A stretch of DNA of 64,000 nt from Desulfobacter vibrioformis DSM 8776 (GCF_000745975.1 NZ_JQKJ01000010.1:100306-164305), one strand, 5' to 3'. Counted from the first letter of the stretch, positions 42,909 through 51,449 are shown. The notes: generated from the letters alone by a model not told the origin. Numbers and translations are program-made.

Positions 42909-43157
42909 ATGCAAAAAGACACCCACCAGTTTATCCAGGAATATAAGGGCATTGCCGCCTTTGGCATGGACAGGGCAAGTGATGAGGAAACCATCATGTT
43001 CTATCTGCAGAAATTCAGCGAGGATTCTTTTATGAAAGCCCTGCTGCCAAGGCTGTCCGACCAGGAACTTGAAGAGATTTATGAATGGGTCAACGCATAT
43101 TTAAGAAAACACATTCCCGAAGACGAATACCACAGCCTGTTTTTAAAAGACCGTTAG
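42909..43157 (+). CDS. small hypothetical acidic protein
   Basis: This 82-residue frame has a regular composition (charged, helix-forming, no Cys clusters or signal peptide). It reads YKGIAAFGMDRASDEETIMFYLQKFSEDSF...LPRLSDQELEEIYEWVNAYLRKHIPEDEYHSLFL. It looks like an all-helical cytoplasmic protein. I do not recognise the family. Support for it being real is its amphipathic pattern, its position alone on the plus strand with convergent mltA, and lack of an alternative frame. No Shine-Dalgarno sequence is obvious. Confidence 0.6.
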   Translation: MQKDTHQFIQEYKGIAAFGMDRASDEETIMFYLQKFSEDSFMKALLPRLSDQELEEIYEWVNAYLRKHIPEDEYHSLFLKDR

Positions 43158-43170
43158 TTTTTGTGCGTCT

Positions 43171-44409
43171 TTAGTTCTTCGGGGTAAGCACCAGAAAATA
43201 GAGCTGGCCCCTGGCCACCATGTGGCCGGCAGTGTAATCAGCCCAGTCACCGGCACCGCAGAACAGATCCACCCGGCCCGGCCCGGTTATGGCTCCCCCG
43301 GTATCCTGGTTAAGCACAAACAGGGACGCCCTGGGCCATTCCTCTTTTGGCTGGCCCACAGCAGCCGGCAGTGCGGCCTGGATAAAGGCCAGGCCCCCTT
43401 TGGGGAAAAGTTTGGTGTCCGTGGCAATGGAACGTACAGGCGTTACGGCGACACCGATGCACCCAAAAGGGCCGCCCAGGCCTTCCTTAAAGAACACAAA
43501 GCTGTCATTGGTAAAAAGCACCTCGTCCATGCGGTCCGGGTGGGCGGTCAGCCATGCGCGGATGGCCTGCATGGACATCTTCTCCTTTGGCACCTCGTTT
43601 TTATCAATGAGATATTTGCCCACCGCACTGTATTTTCGGCCATTCACCCCGGCATAGTGAAGGCGCACAATCTCGCCGCCGGGCAGCGCCACCCTGCCCG
43701 ATCCCTGGATCTCCAGGAAAAACCGGTCAATACGGTTGGCCAGCCAGATCACGGGCCGGGCTTTCTGGGCAAAATCCGGCTGGCGGTTGATCTGCTCCCG
43801 GGTGTAGTAGGGAAGAATTTTGCGGGACGTTGTGTCAACACGCGCCATGAGCCGCTTGTGTCCCTTGTAGGCATCGGAGAACGCCGGCAGGTCAATCCGG
43901 AACAGATCATCTGGTATTGAGTAGACCGGCCAGGGATATTCCGGGCTGGCGGTGCGGCTGCCCGGATACGTGGGTTCAAAATACCCGGTAAACAGCACGT
44001 CTTTATTTGAGCCGCCCACACTTTTGTACACCGTATACTTTTCCCGGATAAACCGGTTCAGATTTTTGGCCGGGGGCCTGGTTTCAAGAAACGCCTTAAA
44101 GGTTTCAAGGGAAGAGATCATATGGGAGGCCGTGTACACGTCCGGGCCATAATCATAGGTCCGGGTTGCCGGTACCCGTCTAAAATAGACAAGGCTCTGG
44201 TTAATGGAGACTCCGAGATCCTGAAGGAACAAGGTGTCCGCAAACTCGGGCAGGTCTGCCCCAGCCACCTTCACCAACGGCTTTTCAAGGGGAGGCTCCA
44301 CCTTTTTCTGATCCCGGCACCCCAGGATCCCGGCAAGGGTCAGTACCAGGAACAGATAAAATACGACATCATATACAGATCTTTGTTCAGGATCGTTAAT
44401 CAATATCAT
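43171..44409 (-). CDS. mltA: membrane-bound lytic murein transglycosylase A
   Basis: The 412-residue lipoprotein has a lipobox (TLAGILGC) after a hydrophobic stretch, then the MltA domain (DVLFTGYFEPTYPGSRTASPEYPWPVY ... FFLEIQGSGRVALPGGEIVRLHYAGVNGRKYSAVG). The 3D domain follows, with QDTGGAITGPGRVDLFCGAGDWADYTAGHM and its catalytic Asp. The enzyme cleaves peptidoglycan glycan strands, releasing 1,6-anhydromuropeptides. Its start overlaps the end of rmuC by 14 bases. Confidence 0.93.
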   Translation of the reverse strand: MILINDPEQRSVYDVVFYLFLVLTLAGILGCRDQKKVEPPLEKPLVKVAGADLPEFADTLFLQDLGVSINQSLVYFRRVPATRTYDYGPDVYTASHMISSLETFKAFLETRPPAKNLNRFIREKYTVYKSVGGSNKDVLFTGYFEPTYPGSRTASPEYPWPVYSIPDDLFRIDLPAFSDAYKGHKRLMARVDTTSRKILPYYTREQINRQPDFAQKARPVIWLANRIDRFFLEIQGSGRVALPGGEIVRLHYAGVNGRKYSAVGKYLIDKNEVPKEKMSMQAIRAWLTAHPDRMDEVLFTNDSFVFFKEGLGGPFGCIGVAVTPVRSIATDTKLFPKGGLAFIQAALPAAVGQPKEEWPRASLFVLNQDTGGAITGPGRVDLFCGAGDWADYTAGHMVARGQLYFLVLTPKN

Positions 44410-45598
44410 TTTCCGGACTCCTTTCCTTCATCCGCTTAAGGGTTAGAACAGATTCAGACACAGGGTCACAATCCGGCAAGGCAACGCTGGAGACGCCTAA
44501 ATTTTCAAATTTCCGGGCCGAGGCCAGCACCCTTTTTTCCATGGCACCCAGGGTGCGGTTAAAGGTAGCGGCGGTGCGCTCAATATCCGTTCCCAGCCGG
44601 TTCATATGCCCTGCCATGGTGGACAGCCGCTCAAAAAGTTCCAGACCAAGCTCCCGGATGGCCCGGGAATTTTCATAGCCTGCCTGCTGCAGCCACACAT
44701 AGGACACGGTTTTAAGCAGGGCGATGAGCGTGGTGGGCGTGGCCAGGATCACGCCGTGGGCCACCCCTTTTTCGATAAGATCAGGCCGGGCTGCAAGGGC
44801 GGCCGAAAAAAAATTTTCTCCGGGGATAAACAGGACCACAAACTCAGGACTTGGGCTAAAGGCGGCTGCATAATTTTTTGATCCCAGCTGGACAATGTGG
44901 GCCATGACCTGGCGGGCATGATCATTAAGCCGTTCCTTCTGGGCCTGCTCATCTGTTGTTTCCAGGGCATCCAGGTACGCCATGAGCGGCACCTTGGCAT
45001 CCACAACCACCTGGCGGTTGCCGGGCAGTTGCACCACCATGTCCGGACGAAGCGCGCCTTTGCCTGTCCCATGCACACCCTGTTCAATAAAGTCGCAATG
45101 GTCGGCCATACCAGCCAGTTCCACGGCCCGTTTCAGGGTCACCTCCCCCCATCTGCCCCGGACATGGGGGACCCGCAGGGCCTTGACCAGGTTATCTGTT
45201 TCTTTGGCAAGCTGGTGCTGGGTTTTGGCCATATCCGACAAATACTGGCTGATGGCGCCAAAGGCCTGGCTTCTGTCCTTTTCCATGGTCCCAAGCCGCT
45301 GTTCATACCGGTCCAGCATCCGGTGTACCGGGTCAACGGCCCGGGTAAAAGCATCCTCTTTGACCTTGAAATCCTGGTGGGCTTCCCGGACATATCCGCT
45401 GAAATGGGACTGGGCCATGTCCACAAACTGCCGGGAATTCTCATAAAGCGCCTTGTCGGACAAGGCCTTGAACCGACCTGAAAAAAGATGCATGGCCAGT
45501 TTAACAAGGACCAGGGCCGTTACCAGACCAAGCACAAACCCGGCCCCTAAAAAGGCCAGGTTGCCCGTGCTGATGGTCATGTGGGCAACATCAATCAT
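44396..45598 (-). CDS. rmuC: DNA recombination protein RmuC homologue
   Basis: The 400-residue protein has one N-terminal membrane helix (LAFLGAGFVLGLVTALVLVKLAMHLF) and a long helical linker with regular hydrophobic heptads (residues about 40-140). The RmuC core follows (VRGRWGEVTLKRAVELAGMADHCDFIEQ; GRQVVVDAKVPLMAYLDALE; GVILATPTTLIALLKTVSYVW). The core resembles a restriction-endonuclease fold, and E. coli RmuC limits recombination at inverted repeats. Its ATG overlaps the moaC stop (ATGA). Confidence 0.92.
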   Translation of the reverse strand: MIDVAHMTISTGNLAFLGAGFVLGLVTALVLVKLAMHLFSGRFKALSDKALYENSRQFVDMAQSHFSGYVREAHQDFKVKEDAFTRAVDPVHRMLDRYEQRLGTMEKDRSQAFGAISQYLSDMAKTQHQLAKETDNLVKALRVPHVRGRWGEVTLKRAVELAGMADHCDFIEQGVHGTGKGALRPDMVVQLPGNRQVVVDAKVPLMAYLDALETTDEQAQKERLNDHARQVMAHIVQLGSKNYAAAFSPSPEFVVLFIPGENFFSAALAARPDLIEKGVAHGVILATPTTLIALLKTVSYVWLQQAGYENSRAIRELGLELFERLSTMAGHMNRLGTDIERTAATFNRTLGAMEKRVLASARKFENLGVSSVALPDCDPVSESVLTLKRMKERSPENDID

Positions 45599-46083
45599 AC
45601 AGATGTTCCCGGGGCCGTGTACGTGCCGCTTTTGCCGCCGGATTTAAAGGCCAGATGAATATTGGATATTTCCATGCCCTTGTCATGGGCCTTGCACATG
45701 TCATAGATGGTCAGGGCCGCAACACTGACCGCTGTCATAGCTTCCATCTCCACCCCTGTTTTTCCGGTCAAAGACACTTCCGCCTCAATATGAATACAAC
45801 TGTTTTTTTTATCGTTAAAAAAATCCACCCGGGCATGGGTGATGTTCAGGGGATGGCACATGGGAATCAGGGACCCGGTCTGCTTGGCCGCCATGATCCC
45901 TGCAATGCGGGCCGTTTCCAGCACATTCCCCTTTTTCACCGTTTCATCGCCAATGGCGGCCAGGGTATCCGGGGACATGAACACCGTCCCCTTTGCCACG
46001 GCCACACGTTTAGTGGAAGTTTTTTGTCCCACATCCACCATCCTGACACGGCCCTGGCCGTCAACATGGGAAAATTCGTTCAA
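45595..46083 (-). CDS. moaC: cyclic pyranopterin monophosphate synthase
   Basis: The start is set at the TTG at 46083 (MNEFSHVDGQGRVRMVDVG), since AAAGGAG ends five bases before it; a GTG six codons upstream overlaps that site. This gives 162 residues, the usual MoaC length. The active-site region KGNVLETARIAGIMAAKQTGSLIPMCHPLNI and GVEMEAMTAVSVAALTIYDMCKA are both intact. With MoaA it makes cPMP in molybdopterin synthesis. It is followed by rmuC with a four-base overlap and preceded by moaE and mobA, so the molybdopterin genes form the front of the operon. Confidence 0.94.
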   Translation of the reverse strand: MNEFSHVDGQGRVRMVDVGQKTSTKRVAVAKGTVFMSPDTLAAIGDETVKKGNVLETARIAGIMAAKQTGSLIPMCHPLNITHARVDFFNDKKNSCIHIEAEVSLTGKTGVEMEAMTAVSVAALTIYDMCKAHDKGMEISNIHLAFKSGGKSGTYTAPGTSV

Positions 46084-46109
46084 ATCAACTCCTTTAAACA
46101 CCCGCCGGT

Positions 46110-46469
46110 TCAGGCAAACACCTGGGTTTTAGCCGTAGCTTCTATTTTTATCCGGTTCAGGGCACAAGTTAAGGCATCTATCACATGTTCCCGGATATCG
46201 CCTGCCACGGCCAGAAACATCACATCATCACCCACCATCAGCAGCCTATCCGAATTGATATGCACCAGTACCTCCACAATACCGGGCATGGCCCTGGCCT
46301 GGTCCAAGATCCGATCCAGTTTCTCCTGGTCCACGGTGACAATCAGGCCCGTGACAGGCCGGCCGTCACGGGAACTGTCCCGGACCACCCCGTTATGGTA
46401 AAGCACCATCCCGGCTTTGGAAAAATCCGGATGATTTTTCATCTGGTTTATCATTGCAGGCAAATCCAT
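46110..46469 (-). CDS. moaE: MoaE-like molybdopterin synthase large subunit
   Basis: The ATG at 46469 (MDLPAMINQMK) follows AAGGAGTGTCC; a GTG two codons earlier is too close to that site. The 119-residue protein shows the MoaE signature HNGVVRDSSRDGRPVTGL. It then follows the fold (IVEVLVHINSDRLLMVGDDVMFLAVAGDIREHVIDALTCALNRIKIEATAKTQVF). The usual C-terminal WKKE is replaced, so the catalytic lysines are not in their standard context. A companion MoaD is not adjacent. It would transfer sulfur to cPMP to form molybdopterin. It may be a specialised paralogue. Confidence 0.75.
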   Translation of the reverse strand: MDLPAMINQMKNHPDFSKAGMVLYHNGVVRDSSRDGRPVTGLIVTVDQEKLDRILDQARAMPGIVEVLVHINSDRLLMVGDDVMFLAVAGDIREHVIDALTCALNRIKIEATAKTQVFA

Positions 46470-46478
46470 GGACACTCC

Positions 46479-47186
46479 TTATCTGTCGCCTTTTTGCTCC
46501 TGGCCCCGGCAGACCATCCCCCGGGCGGTTTCAAGGTCAGCCGGGGTGTTCACATTAAACTTGAAACGTAAGTCCGGGTCCAGGGCTTCAAGGATTTGGG
46601 GCGGGATCTGCCTGATTCTTTCGGGCTTGAAAATTTTTTTGATCATAAACACCTTTTTTTCAAGATTGGTCTCAATTCTTGGCAGACAGGATTTATGATA
46701 CAGGGCAGACAAGGGTTCAAGCCCTTCCCGGGTTTTGGGTATGACAACCTGTTTACCCGGGATTCTTTGGGCCAGAAGGTGGCGGATGATCGTCTCACTG
46801 ACAAAAGGAATGTCACAGGCCGTTACATAGCTCCAGTCAAAGGAGGCATGGAACAGGCCTGCATGAAGCCCTGCCAAAGCGCAGCGGGACGGATCAATAT
46901 CCGTTACAACCAGGGCGTTAATATCCAAAAAGAGTGCCGGATCATTGACCACCAGCATCACTTCCTTAAACATCATGGAAAACAGGGTATGAATCCGATC
47001 CAGCATGGTCTTTTCCCCAACCCTGTGAAATGTTTTGTTTATGCCGGGGAACCTGCTGTTGCAGCCGCCGGCCAGGATCACGCCCGTGCAGTCTATTTTT
47101 TCCAATGCCTTTAATTCTTTCTGCTTTACTGTTTTCTGATGGGTATGTCTCGTTTCCGGAATTTGATGCTGCTGTCCTTCATGCAT
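46479..47186 (-). CDS. mobA: molybdenum cofactor guanylyltransferase
   Basis: The nucleotidyltransferase core is clear: GVILAGGCNSRFPGINKTFHRVGEKTM (nucleotide loop), SRCALAGLHAGL and VTACDIPFVSE (metal-binding Asp). The start is uncertain. The ATG at 47186 gives 235 residues with about 30 extra, poorly conserved N-terminal residues; a TTG at 47219 would add eleven more, and the core begins only at DCTGVILAGG. MobA adds GMP to Mo-molybdopterin to make bis-MGD for formate dehydrogenase-type enzymes. It is first in the mobA-moaE-moaC-rmuC-mltA series. Confidence 0.87.
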   Translation of the reverse strand: MHEGQQHQIPETRHTHQKTVKQKELKALEKIDCTGVILAGGCNSRFPGINKTFHRVGEKTMLDRIHTLFSMMFKEVMLVVNDPALFLDINALVVTDIDPSRCALAGLHAGLFHASFDWSYVTACDIPFVSETIIRHLLAQRIPGKQVVIPKTREGLEPLSALYHKSCLPRIETNLEKKVFMIKKIFKPERIRQIPPQILEALDPDLRFKFNVNTPADLETARGMVCRGQEQKGDR

Positions 47187-47292
47187 TTGTTGATTATATG
47201 AACCCGGATAAGAAATCAAGGTGTTGCCGTGCTAAAAAAAAGATGATAGAAAAAACTTTCAGGCCATACCCGAACACGTAAAAAGGCATATC

Positions 47293-47829
47293 ATGACAAA
47301 AAAAAAGAGCATTCTCAATGATCAGGATTATAAACGGATCATCACCCGCATTGCCTACGAAATCATTGAAAAACATAAAGGGGTAAAAAACCTGGCCTTG
47401 GTGGGGATCCAGACCCGGGGGGATTTTCTTGCCAAGCGCCTGGCCGAGCAGATAGCCGCCATTGAAGGCACGCAGCTGCCCGTGGGGTCCATGGACATCA
47501 ACATGTACCGGGACGACTGGACAAAAATCAGCCACCAGCCCACGGTAAGGCCCTCGAACATCCCCTTTTCCGTGGATGATAAAGAGATTATTTTAGTGGA
47601 TGACGTACTTTTCACCGGCCGGACCATCCGGGCCGCCATGGAGGCGTTGATGGATTTTGGCAGGCCCGCCCGCATTGAGCTTGCCATCCTGGTGGACAGA
47701 GGTCACAGAGAACTGCCCATCCAGGCAGATTACCAGGGTATTTTTGCGGACACGGAACCCAACGACATGATCCATGTCCATGTCCTTGAACAGGACAAAG
47801 AAGACTGTGTCTACAGGGAACTGCACTAG
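47293..47829 (+). CDS. pyrR: PyrR: pyrimidine regulator / uracil phosphoribosyltransferase
   Basis: The 178-residue protein has the PRPP-binding motif ILVDDVLFTGRTIRAAMEAL and the PyrR-specific LVGIQTRGDFLAKRL, GSMDINMYRDDW and LVDRGHRELPIQADY segments. PyrR converts uracil and PRPP to UMP. In many bacteria it binds pyr mRNA with UMP to favour termination. No pyr biosynthetic gene or pyr-type leader is in the window, so the regulatory role here is open. The molybdopterin gene moaB follows on the same strand 93 bp later. Confidence 0.93.
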   Translation: MTKKKSILNDQDYKRIITRIAYEIIEKHKGVKNLALVGIQTRGDFLAKRLAEQIAAIEGTQLPVGSMDINMYRDDWTKISHQPTVRPSNIPFSVDDKEIILVDDVLFTGRTIRAAMEALMDFGRPARIELAILVDRGHRELPIQADYQGIFADTEPNDMIHVHVLEQDKEDCVYRELH

Positions 47830-47922
47830 ACCGTCAGCCATCAGTTCCATGCCCTGAACCTGCATTGTTTGCCTATTAACCGGGCACAGACAGGTTGCTG
47901 CCCTTTGGAAAGAAAGGTTTTC

Positions 47923-48426
47923 ATGAGCGTCCACTCCCATCGGACATCTTTGCCCAGACATCTCAAAATTGCCATATTGTCCATGTCCTCCACCCGGACT
48001 TTTGAAAATGACAAAAGTGGTTTATGGATAAAAAAACAAGCCAAAAAAGAGGGGCATGAAGTGGTGATCCACCAGGTAATCCCCGACGATGCAAATGCCA
48101 TCACAGATGCGCTTGGGAATATTATCGAGCGGATCGATCCCCATGCCGTCATCATGACCGGCGGTACCGGCATCAGTCCCAAAGATGTCACCCTAGAGGC
48201 GGTCCAGCCCCTGTTTGACAAGGAGCTGACAGCCTTTGGGCCGGTATTTGCCCAACTCAGTTTTGAACAGATTGACTCTGCCGCTATTTTGTCCCGGACC
48301 ACGGCAGGCTTTATCAAAAGCACAGCCGTATTCTGCATACCCGGCAGTCTTGACGCCTGCAAACTGGCCTGCAGCAATCTGATTTTCCCGGAACTTGGAC
48401 ATTTGATCAAACATGCAAAGGAATAG
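47923..48426 (+). CDS. moaB: MoaB/MogA-like molybdopterin adenylyltransferase
   Basis: The start is taken at the ATG at 47923 (MSVHSHRTSLPRHLK), since AAAGG lies just upstream. An ATG 18 codons earlier would add an unrelated stretch. The 167 residues carry IAILSMSSTRTFENDKSG and MTGGTGISPKDVTLEAVQPLFDKELTAFG, the MPT-binding loops of the MogA/MoaB family, plus a FCIPGSLDACKLA end. The protein adenylates molybdopterin before metal insertion. It is on the opposite strand to mobA-moaE-moaC, with pyrR between. A hypothetical gene follows after three bases. Confidence 0.9.
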   Translation: MSVHSHRTSLPRHLKIAILSMSSTRTFENDKSGLWIKKQAKKEGHEVVIHQVIPDDANAITDALGNIIERIDPHAVIMTGGTGISPKDVTLEAVQPLFDKELTAFGPVFAQLSFEQIDSAAILSRTTAGFIKSTAVFCIPGSLDACKLACSNLIFPELGHLIKHAKE

Positions 48427-48429
48427 ACA

Positions 48430-48834
48430 ATGAAAGAACTTGACGCGTTATTAAACGACTGGAAAGATAATGACAACCAGACCCGCAAGGCATTTTCCGA
48501 ACTTGTGGACCACTTGAAATCCCTGGCCGACACCACCCTTGAATTTGTGAGCCGGCCCGGGGTAAGCTACTCCCTTCGCCCCCGGCATGCGGCCCAGGCC
48601 AAACGCCCGCTGTTTGCCATGGTGGATGTCATTGATGATGACCCGGATGACCGCTGGCTCTCTGTCTGTTTTTACGGGGAACTGGTCACCGATCCCCAGG
48701 AGGCAGGAGACCTTGTGCCCGAAGGACTTCTGGGCGAAGACGGATACTGTTTTGACATGTATGAATATGACGAACAGGAAGTGGCGTACCTGAAAGACCG
48801 GCTCACCGAAGCACACGGCAACGCCCCGGAATAG
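48430..48834 (+). CDS. hypothetical protein, 134 residues
   Basis: This acidic cytoplasmic protein has a helical start (ELDALLNDWKDNDNQTRKAFSELVDHLKSLADTTLEFV). An alpha/beta part follows (SRPGVSYSLRPRHAAQAKRPLFAMVDVIDDDPDDRWLSVCFYGELVTDPQE...GYCFDMYEYDEQEVAYLKDRL). I do not recognise the family. It is translationally close to moaB (three bases) and so probably expressed with it. Its TAG stop is the first triplet of family-1 repeat copy 2, so the original C-terminus may have been altered by repeat insertion. Confidence 0.72.
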   Translation: MKELDALLNDWKDNDNQTRKAFSELVDHLKSLADTTLEFVSRPGVSYSLRPRHAAQAKRPLFAMVDVIDDDPDDRWLSVCFYGELVTDPQEAGDLVPEGLLGEDGYCFDMYEYDEQEVAYLKDRLTEAHGNAPE

Positions 48835-48958
48835 TGTTTGAACGAAAAGTCACCCATCTGCGGCGTTGCAGAAAAATTTGCAATCCTCACAACCAAGAGG
48901 TTGCTCCGGTTACAAATTTTTCTGCGCCTTGCATATGGGCAACTTTTCGTCCAAACAC
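48834..48958. repeat. family-1 interspersed palindromic repeat, copy 2 (125 bp)
   Basis: It is the same length and arms as copies 1 and 3. Here the apical stem is CAACC/GGTTG instead of CATAC/GTATG: both sides changed together, keeping the pairing. The TAG of the upstream gene ends on the first base of the element. Confidence 0.9.
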
Positions 48959-48988
48959 CTCAATCCCAGGATTGAAGGATTGTGGATC

Positions 48989-50059
48989 CTACACCGAAAA
49001 GCGGATATTTAAAATATCCCCGTCCTGGACCACGTAATCCTTGCCTTCCACATAGAATTTGCCGTTCTTTTTCAGCTCTGCTTCAGAGCCAAATTCCATG
49101 AGTTCATCATACTTGAACACCTCGGCCCGGATAAACCCGCGCTCAAGGTCTGAATGGATGACCCCTGCGGCTGTGGGGGCCTTGGCTTCTTTTCTCACCA
49201 GCCACTGCCGGACCTCATCTTTTCCCACCGTGAAAAACGAGATCAGGTTCAATGACTTCAGGCAAAGCGCGGTCAATGATTCCAGGGCCGTGGACGTAAT
49301 CCCCAGGTCCTCAAGGAACTCCTGTTTTTCCGCTGCATTGTCCAGCATGGCGATTTCCGCCTCCACCTTGGCCGAGACCAGCATCGCCTCTATGGCCAGG
49401 GCATCACAACTGTTTTTAAACGCATCCAGAATCCCTGTATTGCCAAGGTCATCTTCGGCTACATTCACTGCAACCACCAGTTTTTTCAACGTAATAAAGG
49501 GGTAGGACCGGATCAGTTTCTCCTCATCCTCGGATAACTCAAGCAGGCGAAGCGGCAGTTCCTGTTCCAAATGGGCCAGCATTTTCTCCATGAGAGCCAG
49601 CTCTTTTTTCTGGTCTTCATCCTTGATCTTCTTGATCATGGCAGACAAACGCTCAATGCGCTTTTCCACAAAGATCTGGTCGTGCATCACAAGCTCGGAA
49701 TTGACCATGTCAAAATCCCGCAGGGCATCCACACTGCCTTCCGCATGGTAAACCGCCTCATCTTCAAAGGCTCGGACCACATGGCAAACTGCATCCATGT
49801 CAGATATATCTTTAAATATATCCCCTTTGGAAATGGTCTCAGCCTCCATTTTGGGCAAAAGCACCAGATCAAGACGCGCCTTGACCTCTTTTTTGGGCGC
49901 ATACATCGCCACTAAGCGGTCAAATCTGGAATCCAGAATGTCGGCGGTGCCCGGCACCGGCTTAAATGCCTTGGCCGGATCCGTGATCTCGTTTCCGGTC
50001 AGAATCTGGAACAATGTTTTCTTCCCGGTCTGGGGAAGTCCGATAATGCCTAGCTTCAT
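48989..50059 (-). CDS. degenerate YchF/OLA1-like (DUF933) protein
   Basis: The 356-residue protein keeps the YchF layout: G-domain, helical hairpin (residues about 125-175), NVAEDD (the NxxE adenine motif position) and a C-terminal TGS-like DUF933 domain (GVIHSDLERGFIRAEVFKYDELMEFGSE...GKDYVVQDGDILNIRF). Two core motifs are changed. The P-loop is GLPQTGKKT, with Lys in place of the Mg-binding Ser, and the G3 segment is LDLVLLPK in place of DIAGLV. ATP hydrolysis is doubtful, while ribosome or tRNA-like binding through TGS may remain. It is a paralogue of YchF rather than YchF itself. Confidence 0.85.
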   Translation of the reverse strand: MKLGIIGLPQTGKKTLFQILTGNEITDPAKAFKPVPGTADILDSRFDRLVAMYAPKKEVKARLDLVLLPKMEAETISKGDIFKDISDMDAVCHVVRAFEDEAVYHAEGSVDALRDFDMVNSELVMHDQIFVEKRIERLSAMIKKIKDEDQKKELALMEKMLAHLEQELPLRLLELSEDEEKLIRSYPFITLKKLVVAVNVAEDDLGNTGILDAFKNSCDALAIEAMLVSAKVEAEIAMLDNAAEKQEFLEDLGITSTALESLTALCLKSLNLISFFTVGKDEVRQWLVRKEAKAPTAAGVIHSDLERGFIRAEVFKYDELMEFGSEAELKKNGKFYVEGKDYVVQDGDILNIRFSV

Positions 50060-50086
50060 CTTTTATGTTTATCCTCTTTTTAAATT

Positions 50087-50959
50087 TTAAAGCGTCATAT
50101 TTAATGTTTCAAAGACCTGTGCCGGCATCACCCTTTTTTTTACGGGATCGTGATCAACGCGGGCAGCCACATGGACAGCGTCATGGGGAAAGACCAGCAG
50201 GGCATTTTCGGCAACGGCCCGGTCCAGCATAAGTTTTTTCTCCTCCACCAGCTTTTCGGCAAACCGGTCATATCCCATGGTAATGGGCAGATTTACCCAG
50301 GGCAGTCCCGGGGTAAGATCGCCGGTAAAAATAACCGTACCGCCCCGGGCCTGAATCCAGGAAACCAGCATACCGGGTGTGTGCCCCTGGCTTTGTAAAA
50401 ATTCAATGGACAGTCCGCCCACATTCAAACGGTCTCCGTCCCGCTTGAGCACCAGACGTCCCGTGGCCTGCAGCTTTTCACAAAGCCCCGGAATAAATGA
50501 GGCCCGGTCACGGTAATGGGGAGATTTGGCGCGCTTGAAATTTTCCTCTCCCACCACAAAAAAGGCATTGGGGAAAAGCAGGTCCGGTTCCCGGTCCGGT
50601 TCCCAGGCGCTTAAAAGCCCGCCAACATGGTCAAAATGCATATGAGACAGCACAACGTGACTGATATCTGAGTCGCTTAAGCCCTGTTCTGCCAGGGCTT
50701 GCAGCAACATATGCGTTTCTTCTTTAACGGCAAAGCGCGCTTTCATGTCAGGGGAGAGATATGCGCCGCAGCCGGTCTCAAATAATAAATTGTGGTCCCC
50801 GGTTTTTACCAGCAGACAGTTTGAAGCAATATCGATCATGCCGCTTTCATCTGCCGCTATCCATTTCTGCCACAGGGCTTTAGGCGCATTGCCAAACATG
50901 CTGCCGCCATCCAGCCGCATACTGTTGCCCCGGATAACAATACATGAAGTTTCCTGCAT
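50087..50959 (-). CDS. metallo-beta-lactamase-fold hydrolase
   Basis: The 290-residue protein carries HVVLSHMHFDHVGG (HxHxDH), a later His in LQSQGHTPGMLV, FTGDLTPG (Asp bridging ligand) and a C-terminal His near VHVAARVDHDP. That is a full dinuclear metal set. The pattern fits the lactonase/glyoxalase-like branch (AHL lactonase, MBL-fold esterase), but the substrate cannot be told. GGGAGCAAATG precedes the ATG. It is flanked by the YchF-like gene and yhbY on the same strand. Confidence 0.85.
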   Translation of the reverse strand: MQETSCIVIRGNSMRLDGGSMFGNAPKALWQKWIAADESGMIDIASNCLLVKTGDHNLLFETGCGAYLSPDMKARFAVKEETHMLLQALAEQGLSDSDISHVVLSHMHFDHVGGLLSAWEPDREPDLLFPNAFFVVGEENFKRAKSPHYRDRASFIPGLCEKLQATGRLVLKRDGDRLNVGGLSIEFLQSQGHTPGMLVSWIQARGGTVIFTGDLTPGLPWVNLPITMGYDRFAEKLVEEKKLMLDRAVAENALLVFPHDAVHVAARVDHDPVKKRVMPAQVFETLNMTL

Positions 50960-50986
50960 AACATTTGCTCCCTTTGGGCCGTCAAT

Positions 50987-51292
50987 TCAAGCCAAAGTAA
51001 TTTTCCGTTTTTCCGGGTCCGGATGGCAGCGGTAAAGAACAGCCACATGGCCGATGGTTCCGGCAACATGGCATTTAAGCCGGGCTGTAATCTCTTCAAT
51101 AAGGGCGGATTTTACCTCCTTTTCCTTGTGATCAATAAATTTTATTTTAATCAGTTCGGATGCGTTCAGGGCGTTGTCCATCTCCTGGATCAGGGCCGTT
51201 GTCACGCCCTTTGTCCCCACAAAAGCCGAAGGATTTAAGTTATGGGCAAGGCCCCTTAGATATTTGCGCTTGGCGCCGGTAAGTTGTGTCAC
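50987..51292 (-). CDS. yhbY: YhbY-family RNA-binding protein (CRM domain)
   Basis: The 101-residue protein has a CRM domain alone: LTGAKRKYLRGLAHNLNPSAFVGTKGVTTALIQEMDNALNASELIKIKF. It has the GTKG loop that faces RNA, and then HVAGTIGHVAVLYR. YhbY associates with the pre-50S ribosome in E. coli. A GTG start is used, with AAGGA upstream. An Arg/Lys-rich tail (HPDPEKRKITLA) ends the protein. Confidence 0.92.
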   Translation of the reverse strand: MTQLTGAKRKYLRGLAHNLNPSAFVGTKGVTTALIQEMDNALNASELIKIKFIDHKEKEVKSALIEEITARLKCHVAGTIGHVAVLYRCHPDPEKRKITLA

Positions 51293-51304
51293 GTTAGGTC
51301 CTTC

Positions 51305-51384
51305 AATTATCGCCCTTTGGGCGGGTGTTGGGTGTTAGGTTTTAAGTTTTAGGTGTTAAGTTTTAGGAAATAAAAATCCCTATG
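51305..51384 (+). repeat. family-2 interspersed hairpin repeat, copy C
   Basis: AATTATCGCCCTTTGGGCGGG is followed by GGTGTTAGGTTTTAAG and an internal partial duplication (GTGTTAAGTTTTAGG), ending in AAATAAAAATCCCTATGC. It matches copy B (AAATGGAAATTCCTATA). It sits between the HD-GYP gene and yhbY, both on the minus strand. Confidence 0.75.
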
Positions 51385-51449
51385 CTTTTTTAACGTTCAT
51401 CTTTCAGGTCCGCATATTATCATAAACCGGGGAATATGTCAGGAAGGCG

